Assembly: GCF_027706845.1 (NCBI RefSeq)
Contig: NZ_JAQGCZ010000002.1
Span: 248,001 to 312,000 of the forward strand
Origin: Mycolicibacterium sp. BiH015
GTDB lineage: Bacteria; Actinomycetota; Actinomycetes; Mycobacteriales; Mycobacteriaceae
Direction: 5' to 3'
Length of the DNA stretch: 64,000 bases
A program made the translations under genes and the position numbers. Position 1 is the stretch's first letter; the number at the start of each line of letters is the position of its first letter. Under the pieces are notes generated by a model, which was given only the letters and a program-made list of their open reading frames with translations, had not been told where the DNA came from and made no database searches. Below are positions 43,773-52,158 of the stretch, piece by piece.

Positions 43773-46421
43773 GTGGATGGGTGCCTGAAGTCGCGGACGC
43801 CGGGTGGTCCAAGGCTGGGGTTGTACTTGGGGCTCGTCCTCGCCGGCATCGGTGTGGGTATGGTCGTCGGCCAGGGTGTCGCCGTCGCGAGCCCCGCGGA
43901 CACTGAAGGCACCTCGCAATCGGACGACGCGTCCGGCGACGCGTCGACGACCGCGGGCCCCAGCAGCGACCCCGCCGACGCCGCCGATGACACCTCAACG
44001 GACGCGGCAGTCGACGACACCGATGCCGAAGCCGACGACGCCGACACCGACATCGAAGCCGAGGTCGAGGCAGCCGAGACGGCCGAGGCCGGCATGCGCA
44101 CGCAGTCGCACAAGCGCTCGCGAGCGACGCTTGCCGATGCGGCTGCCGATGACGAAGAGCCGTCTTCCGACATCACCGCGGCCGCCGTGGAAGATACCGC
44201 CGAGGTCGACACGACGGAGGCCGCGACCGAGTTCGCAGCCGCCGCGCCCGCCCCGGCGGTCGAACGTGAGCCCACGGTGGGCAGCCTGGTCAGTGCGCGC
44301 CCCGTCACCGCCGAGAGCATCGTCACCGACGTGCTGACCTGGGTGGGGCTGCGCTCGGCCGACGACGACGCACCCGCGCCGGTCACACCGGTGTCGGGGC
44401 TGGTCGAGTCGCTGTGGTTGGCTGTCCGCCAATCTCAGTACACCTGGAACAATCAGCGTCCGATCGCCGGCGTCATCATGTCGGGCCCCGGACCCGACGG
44501 TGTGGTCGCGGGCAATCTCAATGCCGTCGACTACGACGACGCGGCACTCACCTACGTCCTTGTCTCCGGGCCTTCCCACGGCCGCGTGGTGATCGACGCG
44601 CTGGGGCGCTTCGCCTATACGCCCGGCGCCGCGGCCGCGGGCCGCGCCGACACGTTCACCATCCGCGTCGACGACACCTCAGGCAATCCGTTCCATGTGC
44701 ACGGGTTGCTCGGACTTCTCGGCATTGCCAGGCCCACCGAGGTGACGGTGTCCATCGCGGCGACATCACCTGCGAGCCTTGGCATTCCATCCACGTTGGA
44801 CATCGACGGGCTGAGCTCACGCGACGGTGTGGAGGTCACCACCGGCAGCGCGGGCGCCGTTCGGGTGATCGAAGGCAGATTCACCGACCAGGTGGTGGTG
44901 AATGCCGCTGACGCCGCCGCCGTCCTGAACGCACTCGCACCGGTGCTCGGCGCTCCCTCGGACTTCGCCGACCTCGCCGAGGTCTCCGCATCGACGGTCG
45001 GCGACGGCGACACACTCGAGCGCTTCTACCGGTTCACCGAAACCATCGGCGGCATCACGGTTCTCGGCAGTGAAGTCGTTCTGGTGACCGACGCCGACGG
45101 TGACGTCACGAGCGTGTTCAACTACTACCGCGCTCTCGGTGACGATTTCAACATCACCCCCGACGCCTCCATCGACGAGGACGCCGAGGTCCGCCGCGTC
45201 GCCTCCAGCGCCTACCTCGGTCCGAACGCCGACCCGGCATCGATCGGAACATTCCTTTCCGCAAGCACCTTCACCAACGATCTGGTCGTCTATACCGTCA
45301 CCGACGACGAGACGCCCGCGCTCGCGTGGCGCGTGGTGGTGCACGTCCCCGACACAGGTGAGCTCGCCCCGTCGGGTGCCACGGTGATGATCCACGCCGA
45401 CGGCGAGGACGCGGGCACCGTCATCGTCACCGTTTCCAACGCGCAGGCGGCCGCTGCGGTCACCACGGCGAAGGACTGGCTCGGCGACACCCGAACCATC
45501 ACGATCGACACCCGAAAGGTGTTGTGGTTCAGCTCCTCCGAGATGTCGGACCCGACACGCAACATCACGACGTACAAGACCTCGTACGGGCTGTTCGGCC
45601 TCGGCTCGCCGGTCCTGCCCGGCAAGGTGGTCAAGCGAAGCCTGTTCGGCTGGGACACTTCGGCGGTGTCCGCGCATGCGAACGCCGCAGTTGTCTACGA
45701 CTACTTCAAGAACGTGCTCGGACGCCAGTCTTACGACGGTGACGGTGCGAAGATCGTCATCAGCATCCGCTACCGGCCGGCTTCGTCGCCGCTGGGCTAT
45801 ACGAATGCGTTCTGGGATCCGACGATTCAGCAGTTCGCCTTCGGTGACACAGGGGTGCTGCAGGCCGACGTCGACATCGTCGCCCACGAGTTCACCCACG
45901 CCGTCATCAGCAGCATCCTGGGCGACACGGCGCTGGACTCCGGCCAGCCCGGGGCGCTCAACGAGGCCTATGCGGACATTTTCGGGGTCCTCGTCGAAGG
46001 GGCCAGCGGGGCCGATCGGTGGTTGATCGCCGAGGATTCCGGCAACGGCACCATCCGCAATCTCGCCGACCCGACCTCGGTCACCACCTCCTACGGGCCT
46101 TATCGCGACCGGCTGAGCAAGGCATACACCGGCAGCGGCGACGACAAGGGCGAGCACGTCAACAGCACGATCTTCAGCCACGCCGCGTACCTGATGATGA
46201 CCGACGCGGCCACCGTCGGCGTCTCCGATGTGACCTGGGCCAAGGTCTTTTACCATTCGATCCCGCGGCTGAGCGCGACAGCGCAGTTCGCCGACGCGCG
46301 GGCGGCAGTGCTGAGCTCGGCATCGGAGCAGGGGCTCACCCTGGCCCAGCGCTCCGCAATCGCAGCGGCCTTCGACACCGTCGAAATCTACGGCGCGCCA
46401 GTGCTATCCGTCGCCGTCTGA
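43773..46421 (+). CDS. Secreted M4 (thermolysin-like) metallopeptidase with VCBS-type N-terminus
   Basis: The 882-residue protein has a signal peptide ending around VAVASPA, an acidic Asp/Glu/Ala-rich stretch (about 40-165), the conserved module TDVLTWVGL and LVESLWLAVRQSQYTWNNQR (about 183-235), a VCBS domain, an FTP/PepSY-like propeptide (about 340-560) and an M4 catalytic domain: H705-E-F-T-H709 zinc helix, third ligand in GALNEAYADIFG (E731) and the HVNSTIFSHAAYL segment with the catalytic histidine. It should be exported, self-processed and active on proteins. Its N-terminal third matches the twin-propeller protein. The start is GTG 43773. Its last 18 bases overlap the convergent hydrolase. 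Confidence 0.9.
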   Translation: MDGCLKSRTPGGPRLGLYLGLVLAGIGVGMVVGQGVAVASPADTEGTSQSDDASGDASTTAGPSSDPADAADDTSTDAAVDDTDAEADDADTDIEAEVEAAETAEAGMRTQSHKRSRATLADAAADDEEPSSDITAAAVEDTAEVDTTEAATEFAAAAPAPAVEREPTVGSLVSARPVTAESIVTDVLTWVGLRSADDDAPAPVTPVSGLVESLWLAVRQSQYTWNNQRPIAGVIMSGPGPDGVVAGNLNAVDYDDAALTYVLVSGPSHGRVVIDALGRFAYTPGAAAAGRADTFTIRVDDTSGNPFHVHGLLGLLGIARPTEVTVSIAATSPASLGIPSTLDIDGLSSRDGVEVTTGSAGAVRVIEGRFTDQVVVNAADAAAVLNALAPVLGAPSDFADLAEVSASTVGDGDTLERFYRFTETIGGITVLGSEVVLVTDADGDVTSVFNYYRALGDDFNITPDASIDEDAEVRRVASSAYLGPNADPASIGTFLSASTFTNDLVVYTVTDDETPALAWRVVVHVPDTGELAPSGATVMIHADGEDAGTVIVTVSNAQAAAAVTTAKDWLGDTRTITIDTRKVLWFSSSEMSDPTRNITTYKTSYGLFGLGSPVLPGKVVKRSLFGWDTSAVSAHANAAVVYDYFKNVLGRQSYDGDGAKIVISIRYRPASSPLGYTNAFWDPTIQQFAFGDTGVLQADVDIVAHEFTHAVISSILGDTALDSGQPGALNEAYADIFGVLVEGASGADRWLIAEDSGNGTIRNLADPTSVTTSYGPYRDRLSKAYTGSGDDKGEHVNSTIFSHAAYLMMTDAATVGVSDVTWAKVFYHSIPRLSATAQFADARAAVLSSASEQGLTLAQRSAIAAAFDTVEIYGAPVLSVAV

Positions 46422-47393
46422 CCGGTCCACCAGGACGGCGCCATCGGGGCGCCCACCGAGTGTCTGCAATTCGATGGCCGACCCCGCAGCGGTGAGCCGG
46501 ATGATCTGCGCCAGTTCTGCGGGCGCATCGCACTGGACATAGTGATCGGCGCAGGGCACCACCCAGTAGCGGTTGCGGCCGGGCTGATTCCTGAGATAGG
46601 CCTGCCAGACGTGGTTGGCCACGCGCAGGGGAGCGACGCTGTCGTGCAGCCCCCAGATCAGTGTGGTGTCAACCTCGATCGTGGATAGTCGCTCCAGCCA
46701 ACCGGTCTCGTCGGCGGCGCGCTCGTGGAGATACTTGACGGTGTCGGGCAACACGCGGACTCCGTCGTTGTGGGCGAAACAGCGGGCCAACGCGGTGATC
46801 TCGGGATCGTCGCCGCCGCGCCGCGGCGTGAACGTCGTTGCTCCGAGGCCTGCGGCCAACATCTCCGGTGTTGTGGCCGCTGCGGTCGCACGGCCGGTGG
46901 CGTCGTCGAGCAGCGCCACCTGGAACGCCGTCAGATTCGCCAGCGGCAGATAGATGTTGGCGTTGGTGAGGAAAACGTCCACCGGCAGCGCACCGATCTC
47001 GTCGAGCATTCCCAGCGCGATCATGCCGATGCTGCTGCCGCGGTCATGGGTGATCATCCGGAAGTCGTCGAGCTCCCACACGGTGGTGATCGCGTGGGTC
47101 AGCAGCCGCGCATCGTCGTAGAGCGAATAGGTATAGGGCTGCGGCGGTTTGTCGGACATTCCGTACCCGGGGAAGTCGAGCACGTAGATGTCGAACTCGG
47201 CCGCCAGTTCCCGCGCGAGCCCGTGGTAGTCGACTCCCGACGTCGGGAAACCGTGCACACAGACCAGTGCCGGCGCGCCCGGTGTTCCGGTGCGGCGCCA
47301 GAACACCTCCACCTCGGCTCCGGCGTTGGACGCTGTGGTGGAAACCCAGGTGAACGTCGCGCCGTCGCGGTGCCAGTCATCGAAGATGTCCAC
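46404..47393 (-). CDS. Alpha/beta hydrolase (haloalkane/haloacetate dehalogenase-like)
   Basis: The 329-residue protein has the fold's landmarks: oxyanion motif HGFPTS, YVLDFPGYGMSDKP, an acid-type nucleophile elbow MITHDRGSSIGM in which aspartate follows histidine (TH-D-RG, as in dehalogenases and epoxide hydrolases), and the catalytic histidine in ADHYVQCDAPAE. An aspartate nucleophile points to dehalogenase or epoxide hydrolase rather than esterase. GTG 47393 was chosen; the longer frame runs through azlC. Confidence 0.85.
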   Translation of the reverse strand: MDIFDDWHRDGATFTWVSTTASNAGAEVEVFWRRTGTPGAPALVCVHGFPTSGVDYHGLARELAAEFDIYVLDFPGYGMSDKPPQPYTYSLYDDARLLTHAITTVWELDDFRMITHDRGSSIGMIALGMLDEIGALPVDVFLTNANIYLPLANLTAFQVALLDDATGRATAAATTPEMLAAGLGATTFTPRRGGDDPEITALARCFAHNDGVRVLPDTVKYLHERAADETGWLERLSTIEVDTTLIWGLHDSVAPLRVANHVWQAYLRNQPGRNRYWVVPCADHYVQCDAPAELAQIIRLTAAGSAIELQTLGGRPDGAVLVDRSDGDG

Positions 47394-47438
47394 TCGTGAA
47401 AAGCTAGTTCTTTGATATCCCTTCAGGAGGTGTTTTCG

Positions 47439-48155
47439 GTGTCGCCGAGTCCGGTGTCTCCAGGCCCAGCGCCCGACCACTCGTTGCGCGCTGTGCTCGC
47501 ACTGTCGGCGCCCATCGGACTGGCGTTCATACCGCTGGGTATGGCGCTGGGGTTCCTGGTGGTCCATGCCGGGCTCGCGTGGTGGTGGGCGCCCACGTTC
47601 GCCGCCGTCATCTACGCGGGGTCGTTGGAGTTCTTGATGGTGCACCTGGCCGCGACGGCCGCTCCGATCGTGACCGTCGCGCTGACGACCTTCGTGGTGA
47701 ACTCGCGTCACGTCTTCTACGCCTTGTCGTTCCCGTTGAGCCGCGTCCGCGGGGTGCTCGGCAAGGCCTACAGCACCTACACGCTGTCCGACGAGGCGTA
47801 CGCCGTGGGGGTCAGTCCTGAGGCGCAGACATGGACCACCCGTCCGATCCTGTTGATGCAACTGCTGTTTCATCTCCTGTGGGTAGCCGGTGCCACGCTC
47901 GGTGGGCTCGTCGGAGAAGCGTTGCCGATCGACCGCCTCGTCGGCCTGGACTTCGCGCTGACCGCGTTGTTCATCGTCCTCGGTATCGATGCGTTTCGTC
48001 AGCGCCCGGACTGGCCGACCGCGGTGATCGCATCGGCATGCGCGGTCGGGGCGTGGCTGATGGTGCCGGACCAGATGCTGGTCTCGGCTTTCACCGCATT
48101 CACCGGTGTGCTGGTGGCGCGGATGTTGTTGCAGCGCAGAGCAGGGCGGACGTGA
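47439..48155 (+). CDS. azlC: AzlC branched-chain amino acid exporter subunit
   Basis: The 238-residue membrane protein has the AzlC pattern: IGLAFIPLGMALGFLVVHAG, YAGSLEFLMVHL and FVVNSRHVFYALSF. With AzlD it exports branched-chain amino acids. AGGAGG eight bases before the GTG at 47439 sets the start. It is coupled to azlD by a GTGA overlap. Confidence 0.9.
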   Translation: MSPSPVSPGPAPDHSLRAVLALSAPIGLAFIPLGMALGFLVVHAGLAWWWAPTFAAVIYAGSLEFLMVHLAATAAPIVTVALTTFVVNSRHVFYALSFPLSRVRGVLGKAYSTYTLSDEAYAVGVSPEAQTWTTRPILLMQLLFHLLWVAGATLGGLVGEALPIDRLVGLDFALTALFIVLGIDAFRQRPDWPTAVIASACAVGAWLMVPDQMLVSAFTAFTGVLVARMLLQRRAGRT

Positions 48156-48484
48156 CGGTGCCCGACAACGGATACATCGTCCTGCTGGTGGTGGTCAGTG
48201 CCGGCATTACCTGGGCCCTGCGCGCGCTACCGTTCGCCGTGCTGGTGCCGCTGCGAGACAGCGTGGTCGTCAAGTACCTGAGCGTCCACATGCCACTCGG
48301 GGTCATGGCCATCCTCGCGATCTACACGCTGACGACCGTCGCGGGTGACACGACCGGTCAGCTGTTGTGGTTGATCGTCGCCGTCGCAACGACAGCGGGG
48401 CTGCACGTGTGGCGCCGGCAGGCGTTGCTGAGCATCCTGGTCGGCACGGCAACCTACGTCACGCTGATGTCCCTCTGGGGCTAG
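48152..48484 (+). CDS. azlD: AzlD branched-chain amino acid exporter subunit
   Basis: The 110-residue protein has four hydrophobic helices with the AzlD signature SAGITWALRALPFAVL and MPLGVMAILAIYTL. It is the small partner of AzlC; its GTG start overlaps the azlC stop, favouring equimolar synthesis. Its last four bases overlap the convergent TetR gene. Confidence 0.9.
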   Translation: MTVPDNGYIVLLVVVSAGITWALRALPFAVLVPLRDSVVVKYLSVHMPLGVMAILAIYTLTTVAGDTTGQLLWLIVAVATTAGLHVWRRQALLSILVGTATYVTLMSLWG

Positions 48485-49104
48485 TCCTTGGCCTGAAGGT
48501 AGGCGACGAGCGCATTCGTCAGCCCGCGGCGGGCGACGTCGAGATCGGCGTAGGAGCCGAGCTGGCGTTCCGACACCAGACCCCTCATCGCGCCCGGGAT
48601 CAGCGTGGCGACCTCGCTGACGCGCTCCGGATCGACGCCCAGGCCGGAGAACGCGCTGCGGCAGATCTCCAGCCACGACTGCCCCCAGGAATAGAGCTCG
48701 GCCGCGGTCTGCGGGTACAGCCGCTCCAACTCGGCATGGTCGCGGGGCAGTGCAGCCCGCAGGTTCTCGATGGCCCGCGAATCAGGTTCTGCCAGTCCGT
48801 CGTACAGCGTGTCGATGATGCTTGCGACCCGGTCGCGCAGCGGCGCGTCGGCCTCGACAGCGGCGAACACGTCCGCCCGGCGTTCGGCGGTGCGGTGCAG
48901 GACCGCGGCCCAGAAACCGTCCGCGTCCCCGAACTGATATTGCACCGCCCCCCAGGTCGCGCCGATGTCCTTGGCGATCCGGTTCGCCGACACCGACCCC
49001 GGTTCGCCGGAAGCCAGCGACTTCAATGCCGCCTCCAGCATGTTCTCCCGCGTGGCCTGTCCGCGCCGATTGGGTCGCCGGGTGGGCGCATCGACGTCGG
49101 TCAT
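48481..49104 (-). CDS. TetR-family transcriptional regulator
   Basis: The 207-residue protein has the TetR helix-turn-helix SANRIAKDIGATWGAVQYQF (about 39-58) and a helical ligand domain. It is divergent from the Rieske oxygenase gene, which is the usual placement of a repressor of such catabolic units. The bases between them contain repeated CTCTACG half-sites. Confidence 0.9.
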   Translation of the reverse strand: MTDVDAPTRRPNRRGQATRENMLEAALKSLASGEPGSVSANRIAKDIGATWGAVQYQFGDADGFWAAVLHRTAERRADVFAAVEADAPLRDRVASIIDTLYDGLAEPDSRAIENLRAALPRDHAELERLYPQTAAELYSWGQSWLEICRSAFSGLGVDPERVSEVATLIPGAMRGLVSERQLGSYADLDVARRGLTNALVAYLQAKD

Positions 49105-49114
49105 GACAGGGAGA

Positions 49115-49166
49115 CTACAGAGTTTTCGTAGAGGCCACTATGTTTCTTTCATTGAGTGCTCTACGA
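49115..49166. promoter_or_regulatory. Repeated half-sites between TetR and Rieske genes
   Basis: TCGTAGAG (49126-49133) and CTCTACGA (49159-49166) form an exact inverted repeat, and CTACAGAG (49115-49122) adds a related half-site that pairs as CTAC-N9-GTAG. The cluster spans the divergent promoter region, ending nine bases before the oxygenase ATG. It is a probable operator for the TetR. Confidence 0.45.
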
Positions 49167-49174
49167 TTCGGTCC

Positions 49175-50203
49175 ATGGCCAAACCGCCTCTGTCGATGAA
49201 ACCGACCGGCTGGTTCCAGGTCGCGTGGTCCGACGAGATCGGGATCGGCGACGTGCACGCGATGAAGTACTTCGGTCAGGAGATGATCGCGTGGCGTGCG
49301 GAGTCCGGCGCACTGACCGTCATGAACGCCTACTGCGAACACCTTGGAGCGCACCTGGGGTTCGGCGGCACCGTGCACGGTGAGGTGCTTCAGTGCCCCT
49401 TCCATGGATGGCAATGGAATCAGGCCGGCCGCAATGTCTGCATCCCCTACGAGGACCGGCCCAACCGGGGGCGCCGCATCAAGACCTACCCCGTCGTCGA
49501 ACGCAACGAGTCGGTCTACATCTGGCACGACACCGAAAACCGCGACCCCTTCTTCGAAGCGCCGGATATCTTCGCCAGCTTCGGCGACGACTCGACGATC
49601 GAGGACTACTACCCGCAGCAACGGCTGTTCGAGCAGGGGCACGAGATGCACCCCCAGTACGTACTCGAAAACGGAGTCGACTTCGCGCACTTCAAGTATG
49701 TGCACGGCACGCCCATCAACCCGATCTTCACCCGTCACGATTTCGACGAGCCGGTCTCCTACGTCGATTTCACGATCACCTTCGAAGGTGACGATGCGCA
49801 GAAGATCGAGGACGTCGGCAGTGGGGTCGAGGCGATCAACGGCGGACTCGGCATCGCGGTGACCAAAAGCTGGGGGATGATCGACAACCGCACCATCTCG
49901 GCGATCACCCCGGTCGACGATTCCACCTCCGACGTGCGGTTCATGGTCTACATCGGCAGGCCGAAGGGTGAGGTGCGCAACCCCGAGCGTGCCCGGGCCA
50001 AGGCCGAGGAATTCGGCCTCGAAGTCATCCGCCAGTTTCGTCAGGACATCCACATCTGGGCACACCAGCGCTATTCGGATCCGCCCGCTCTGTCGAGCTC
50101 GGAAATGAAGGGCTTCACTGCGATCCGTGAGTGGGCCAAGAAGTTCTATCCAGACGGCAAGGGGGGCAGCGCCGCCGAGCTCGCTGCCCAATCGGCTCAC
50201 TGA
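49175..50203 (+). CDS. Rieske non-haem iron oxygenase (KshA-like)
   Basis: The 342-residue protein has a Rieske 2Fe-2S centre, C-x-H (AYCEHLGAH) and C-x2-H (LQCPFHGW), and a C-terminal mononuclear iron site around ENGVDFAHFKYVHG. It is close in type to 3-ketosteroid 9-alpha-hydroxylase and related mono-oxygenases, needing a separate reductase not seen here. The ATG at 49175 is chosen; the longer frame crosses the TetR gene. The dehydrogenase downstream starts 20 bases after its stop. Confidence 0.88.
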   Translation: MAKPPLSMKPTGWFQVAWSDEIGIGDVHAMKYFGQEMIAWRAESGALTVMNAYCEHLGAHLGFGGTVHGEVLQCPFHGWQWNQAGRNVCIPYEDRPNRGRRIKTYPVVERNESVYIWHDTENRDPFFEAPDIFASFGDDSTIEDYYPQQRLFEQGHEMHPQYVLENGVDFAHFKYVHGTPINPIFTRHDFDEPVSYVDFTITFEGDDAQKIEDVGSGVEAINGGLGIAVTKSWGMIDNRTISAITPVDDSTSDVRFMVYIGRPKGEVRNPERARAKAEEFGLEVIRQFRQDIHIWAHQRYSDPPALSSSEMKGFTAIREWAKKFYPDGKGGSAAELAAQSAH

Positions 50204-50223
50204 CTCTCCCAGAAAGGTTCTCG

Positions 50224-51297
50224 ATGACGATCAGGGTTTTCCAGGTGGCAACCGGCAATGTCGGTTCCGAGATGATCAAGCGGATGGCCGACCAGCCCGA
50301 TCTCGAACTCGTTGGCGTGCATTGCTATTCACCGGACAAGATCGGCAAGGATGCAGGCGAACTCGCGGGGATCGCGCCCAACGGGGTGACGGCGACAGGC
50401 ACGATCGAGGAGATCATCGCCGCCGAACCGGACGTGGTGACCTTCCACGGTGTGTTCCCCGACGAAGACCTCTACGTCACGGTGCTCGAGGCCGGAATCA
50501 ACATCGTCACGACCGCAGACTGGATCACCGGCTGGCACCGCGACCGCAACCACCCGCATCCCTCCGGCAAGCCCGTCACCCAGCTACTCCAAAAGGCCTG
50601 CGAGAAGGGCGGTTCCACGTTCTACGGCACCGGCATGAACCCCGGCCTCAACCAGATCCTCGGCGTGGTGTGTTCCGCCGACGTCGCCGAGATCGAGAAC
50701 ATCACGACCATCGAGTCCGTCGACGTGTCCTGCCATCACTCCAAGGACACCTGGATAGAGGTGGGATACGGTGCGCCCGTGGACGACCCGGAAATCCCGG
50801 GCAAGTTGGAAAAGTACACCCGCGTGTTCGCCGACAGCGTCTACATGATGGCCGACTGCTTCGATCTGACCCTCGACGAGGTGACCTTCAGCTACGAGCT
50901 CGGTGCGTGCACCAAGGACGTCGACCTCGGCTGGTACAAGCTGCCGAAGGGTTCACTCGGCGGCAACTACATCAAGTACCAGGGCATGGTGGACGGAGTC
51001 CCGCGCGTCGAAACGCACCTGGAGTGGCAGATGACCCCGCACACCGATCCGAGCTGGGACATCAAGGGCTGCTACATCACCCAGATCAAGGGTGATCCGA
51101 ACATCTACAACAAACACATGATCTTCCCGAAGCCCGGCGTCGACCTCTCCGATCCGGCGAGCTTCGCTTCGATCGGGATGACGGTCACCGGTATGCCGGC
51201 GCTGGCGTCGATCAAGTCCGTGGTGGCAGCCCGACCTGGGATCATCACCAGCGCCGACCTGCCGCTGCGCGGCTTCGCCGGACGCTTCAAGCTGTAG
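50224..51297 (+). CDS. DapB-like NAD(P)-dependent dehydrogenase
   Basis: The 357-residue protein begins with a Rossmann motif, FQVATGNVGSEMIKRMA (ATGxVG), and the remainder resembles the dihydrodipicolinate reductase-like proteins common in steroid- and alkane-degrading actinobacteria, such as 2,4-diaminopentanoate dehydrogenase relatives. It probably reduces or oxidises an intermediate produced with the Rieske enzyme. AGAAAGG precedes the ATG. A paralogue lies at 57793-58878. Confidence 0.82.
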   Translation: MTIRVFQVATGNVGSEMIKRMADQPDLELVGVHCYSPDKIGKDAGELAGIAPNGVTATGTIEEIIAAEPDVVTFHGVFPDEDLYVTVLEAGINIVTTADWITGWHRDRNHPHPSGKPVTQLLQKACEKGGSTFYGTGMNPGLNQILGVVCSADVAEIENITTIESVDVSCHHSKDTWIEVGYGAPVDDPEIPGKLEKYTRVFADSVYMMADCFDLTLDEVTFSYELGACTKDVDLGWYKLPKGSLGGNYIKYQGMVDGVPRVETHLEWQMTPHTDPSWDIKGCYITQIKGDPNIYNKHMIFPKPGVDLSDPASFASIGMTVTGMPALASIKSVVAARPGIITSADLPLRGFAGRFKL

Positions 51298-51389
51298 GTT
51301 TCTCCGGGTCGGACTCCTGGTCGCTGCCGGCCTTGGTGGTTCTGCGGTTGTGCGGTTTCCGGCATTCGGGCCGCCTGCGCGGCAGCGAG

Positions 51390-52136
51390 TCAGCCGGCAC
51401 CCTTGCCGTTGTCGACCCGATAGATGGCGCCGTGCACCGCGGCGGCGTCGTCGCTCGCCAGAAACGCGATCGTCTTGGCGACGTCCTCGGTCTCCATGAA
51501 CCCCCGTGGTGAGGCGATCCGCAGGATGAGGTCCCAGTCGGCGTTGTCCGGCGCCTCGAACTCGGTGCTCTGCGCGGTCGGCATCCCGCCCGGACAGATC
51601 GCGTTGACCCGCAGCTTCTCCTTGGTGAACTCGATGGCGAGCGCCCGTGTGAGGCCGATCAGTCCATGCTTGGCGGCGCAGTAGCCGGCCGAATAGACCT
51701 CGCCCTCGACTCCGGCGATCGACGCGACGTTGACGATGTTGCCGCCCGTCTCCAGCAGATGGGGTAGCGCCGCACGACACAGATAGAACGGCCCGTTCAA
51801 GTTGACCGACAGGTCCGTGGCCCAATCGTCGTCGGTCATCGAGACGGTGTGCCGCATCTTGTGGAATCCGGCGATGTTGGCCAAGACGTCGAGCCTTCCG
51901 AACTCCGCGACGCAGTCGGCGACCGCCTGAGCGCACGCGTCCGACGACGTCACGTCCACGGACCGGAAGCTGCCGTTCGGGATGTCGGCGAACACCTCGG
52001 CCATGCGGGAGGCGTCGCGTGCAATGCCGAAGACCGTGGCACCCCGCTGGGCGAACAGTTTCGCCGTGGCGGCGCCCAGCCCTGCCGACGCTCCCGTGAC
52101 CAGTGCGACCTTGCCGCTCAGTTGACTCATGCCCAT
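51390..52136 (-). CDS. Short-chain dehydrogenase/reductase
   Basis: The 248-residue classical SDR has TGASAGLG at the cofactor site, NIAG, the catalytic serine of VNVASIAGV, YCAAKHG (Y-x3-K) and CPGGMPT after it. It starts 22 bases after the stop of the peptide-transporter ATPase and may share its transcript. ATG 52136 or 52130 could be the start. Substrate unknown. Confidence 0.88.
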   Translation of the reverse strand: MGMSQLSGKVALVTGASAGLGAATAKLFAQRGATVFGIARDASRMAEVFADIPNGSFRSVDVTSSDACAQAVADCVAEFGRLDVLANIAGFHKMRHTVSMTDDDWATDLSVNLNGPFYLCRAALPHLLETGGNIVNVASIAGVEGEVYSAGYCAAKHGLIGLTRALAIEFTKEKLRVNAICPGGMPTAQSTEFEAPDNADWDLILRIASPRGFMETEDVAKTIAFLASDDAAAVHGAIYRVDNGKGAG

Positions 52137-52158
52137 GACTTTCTCACGGGCCCTTCGC

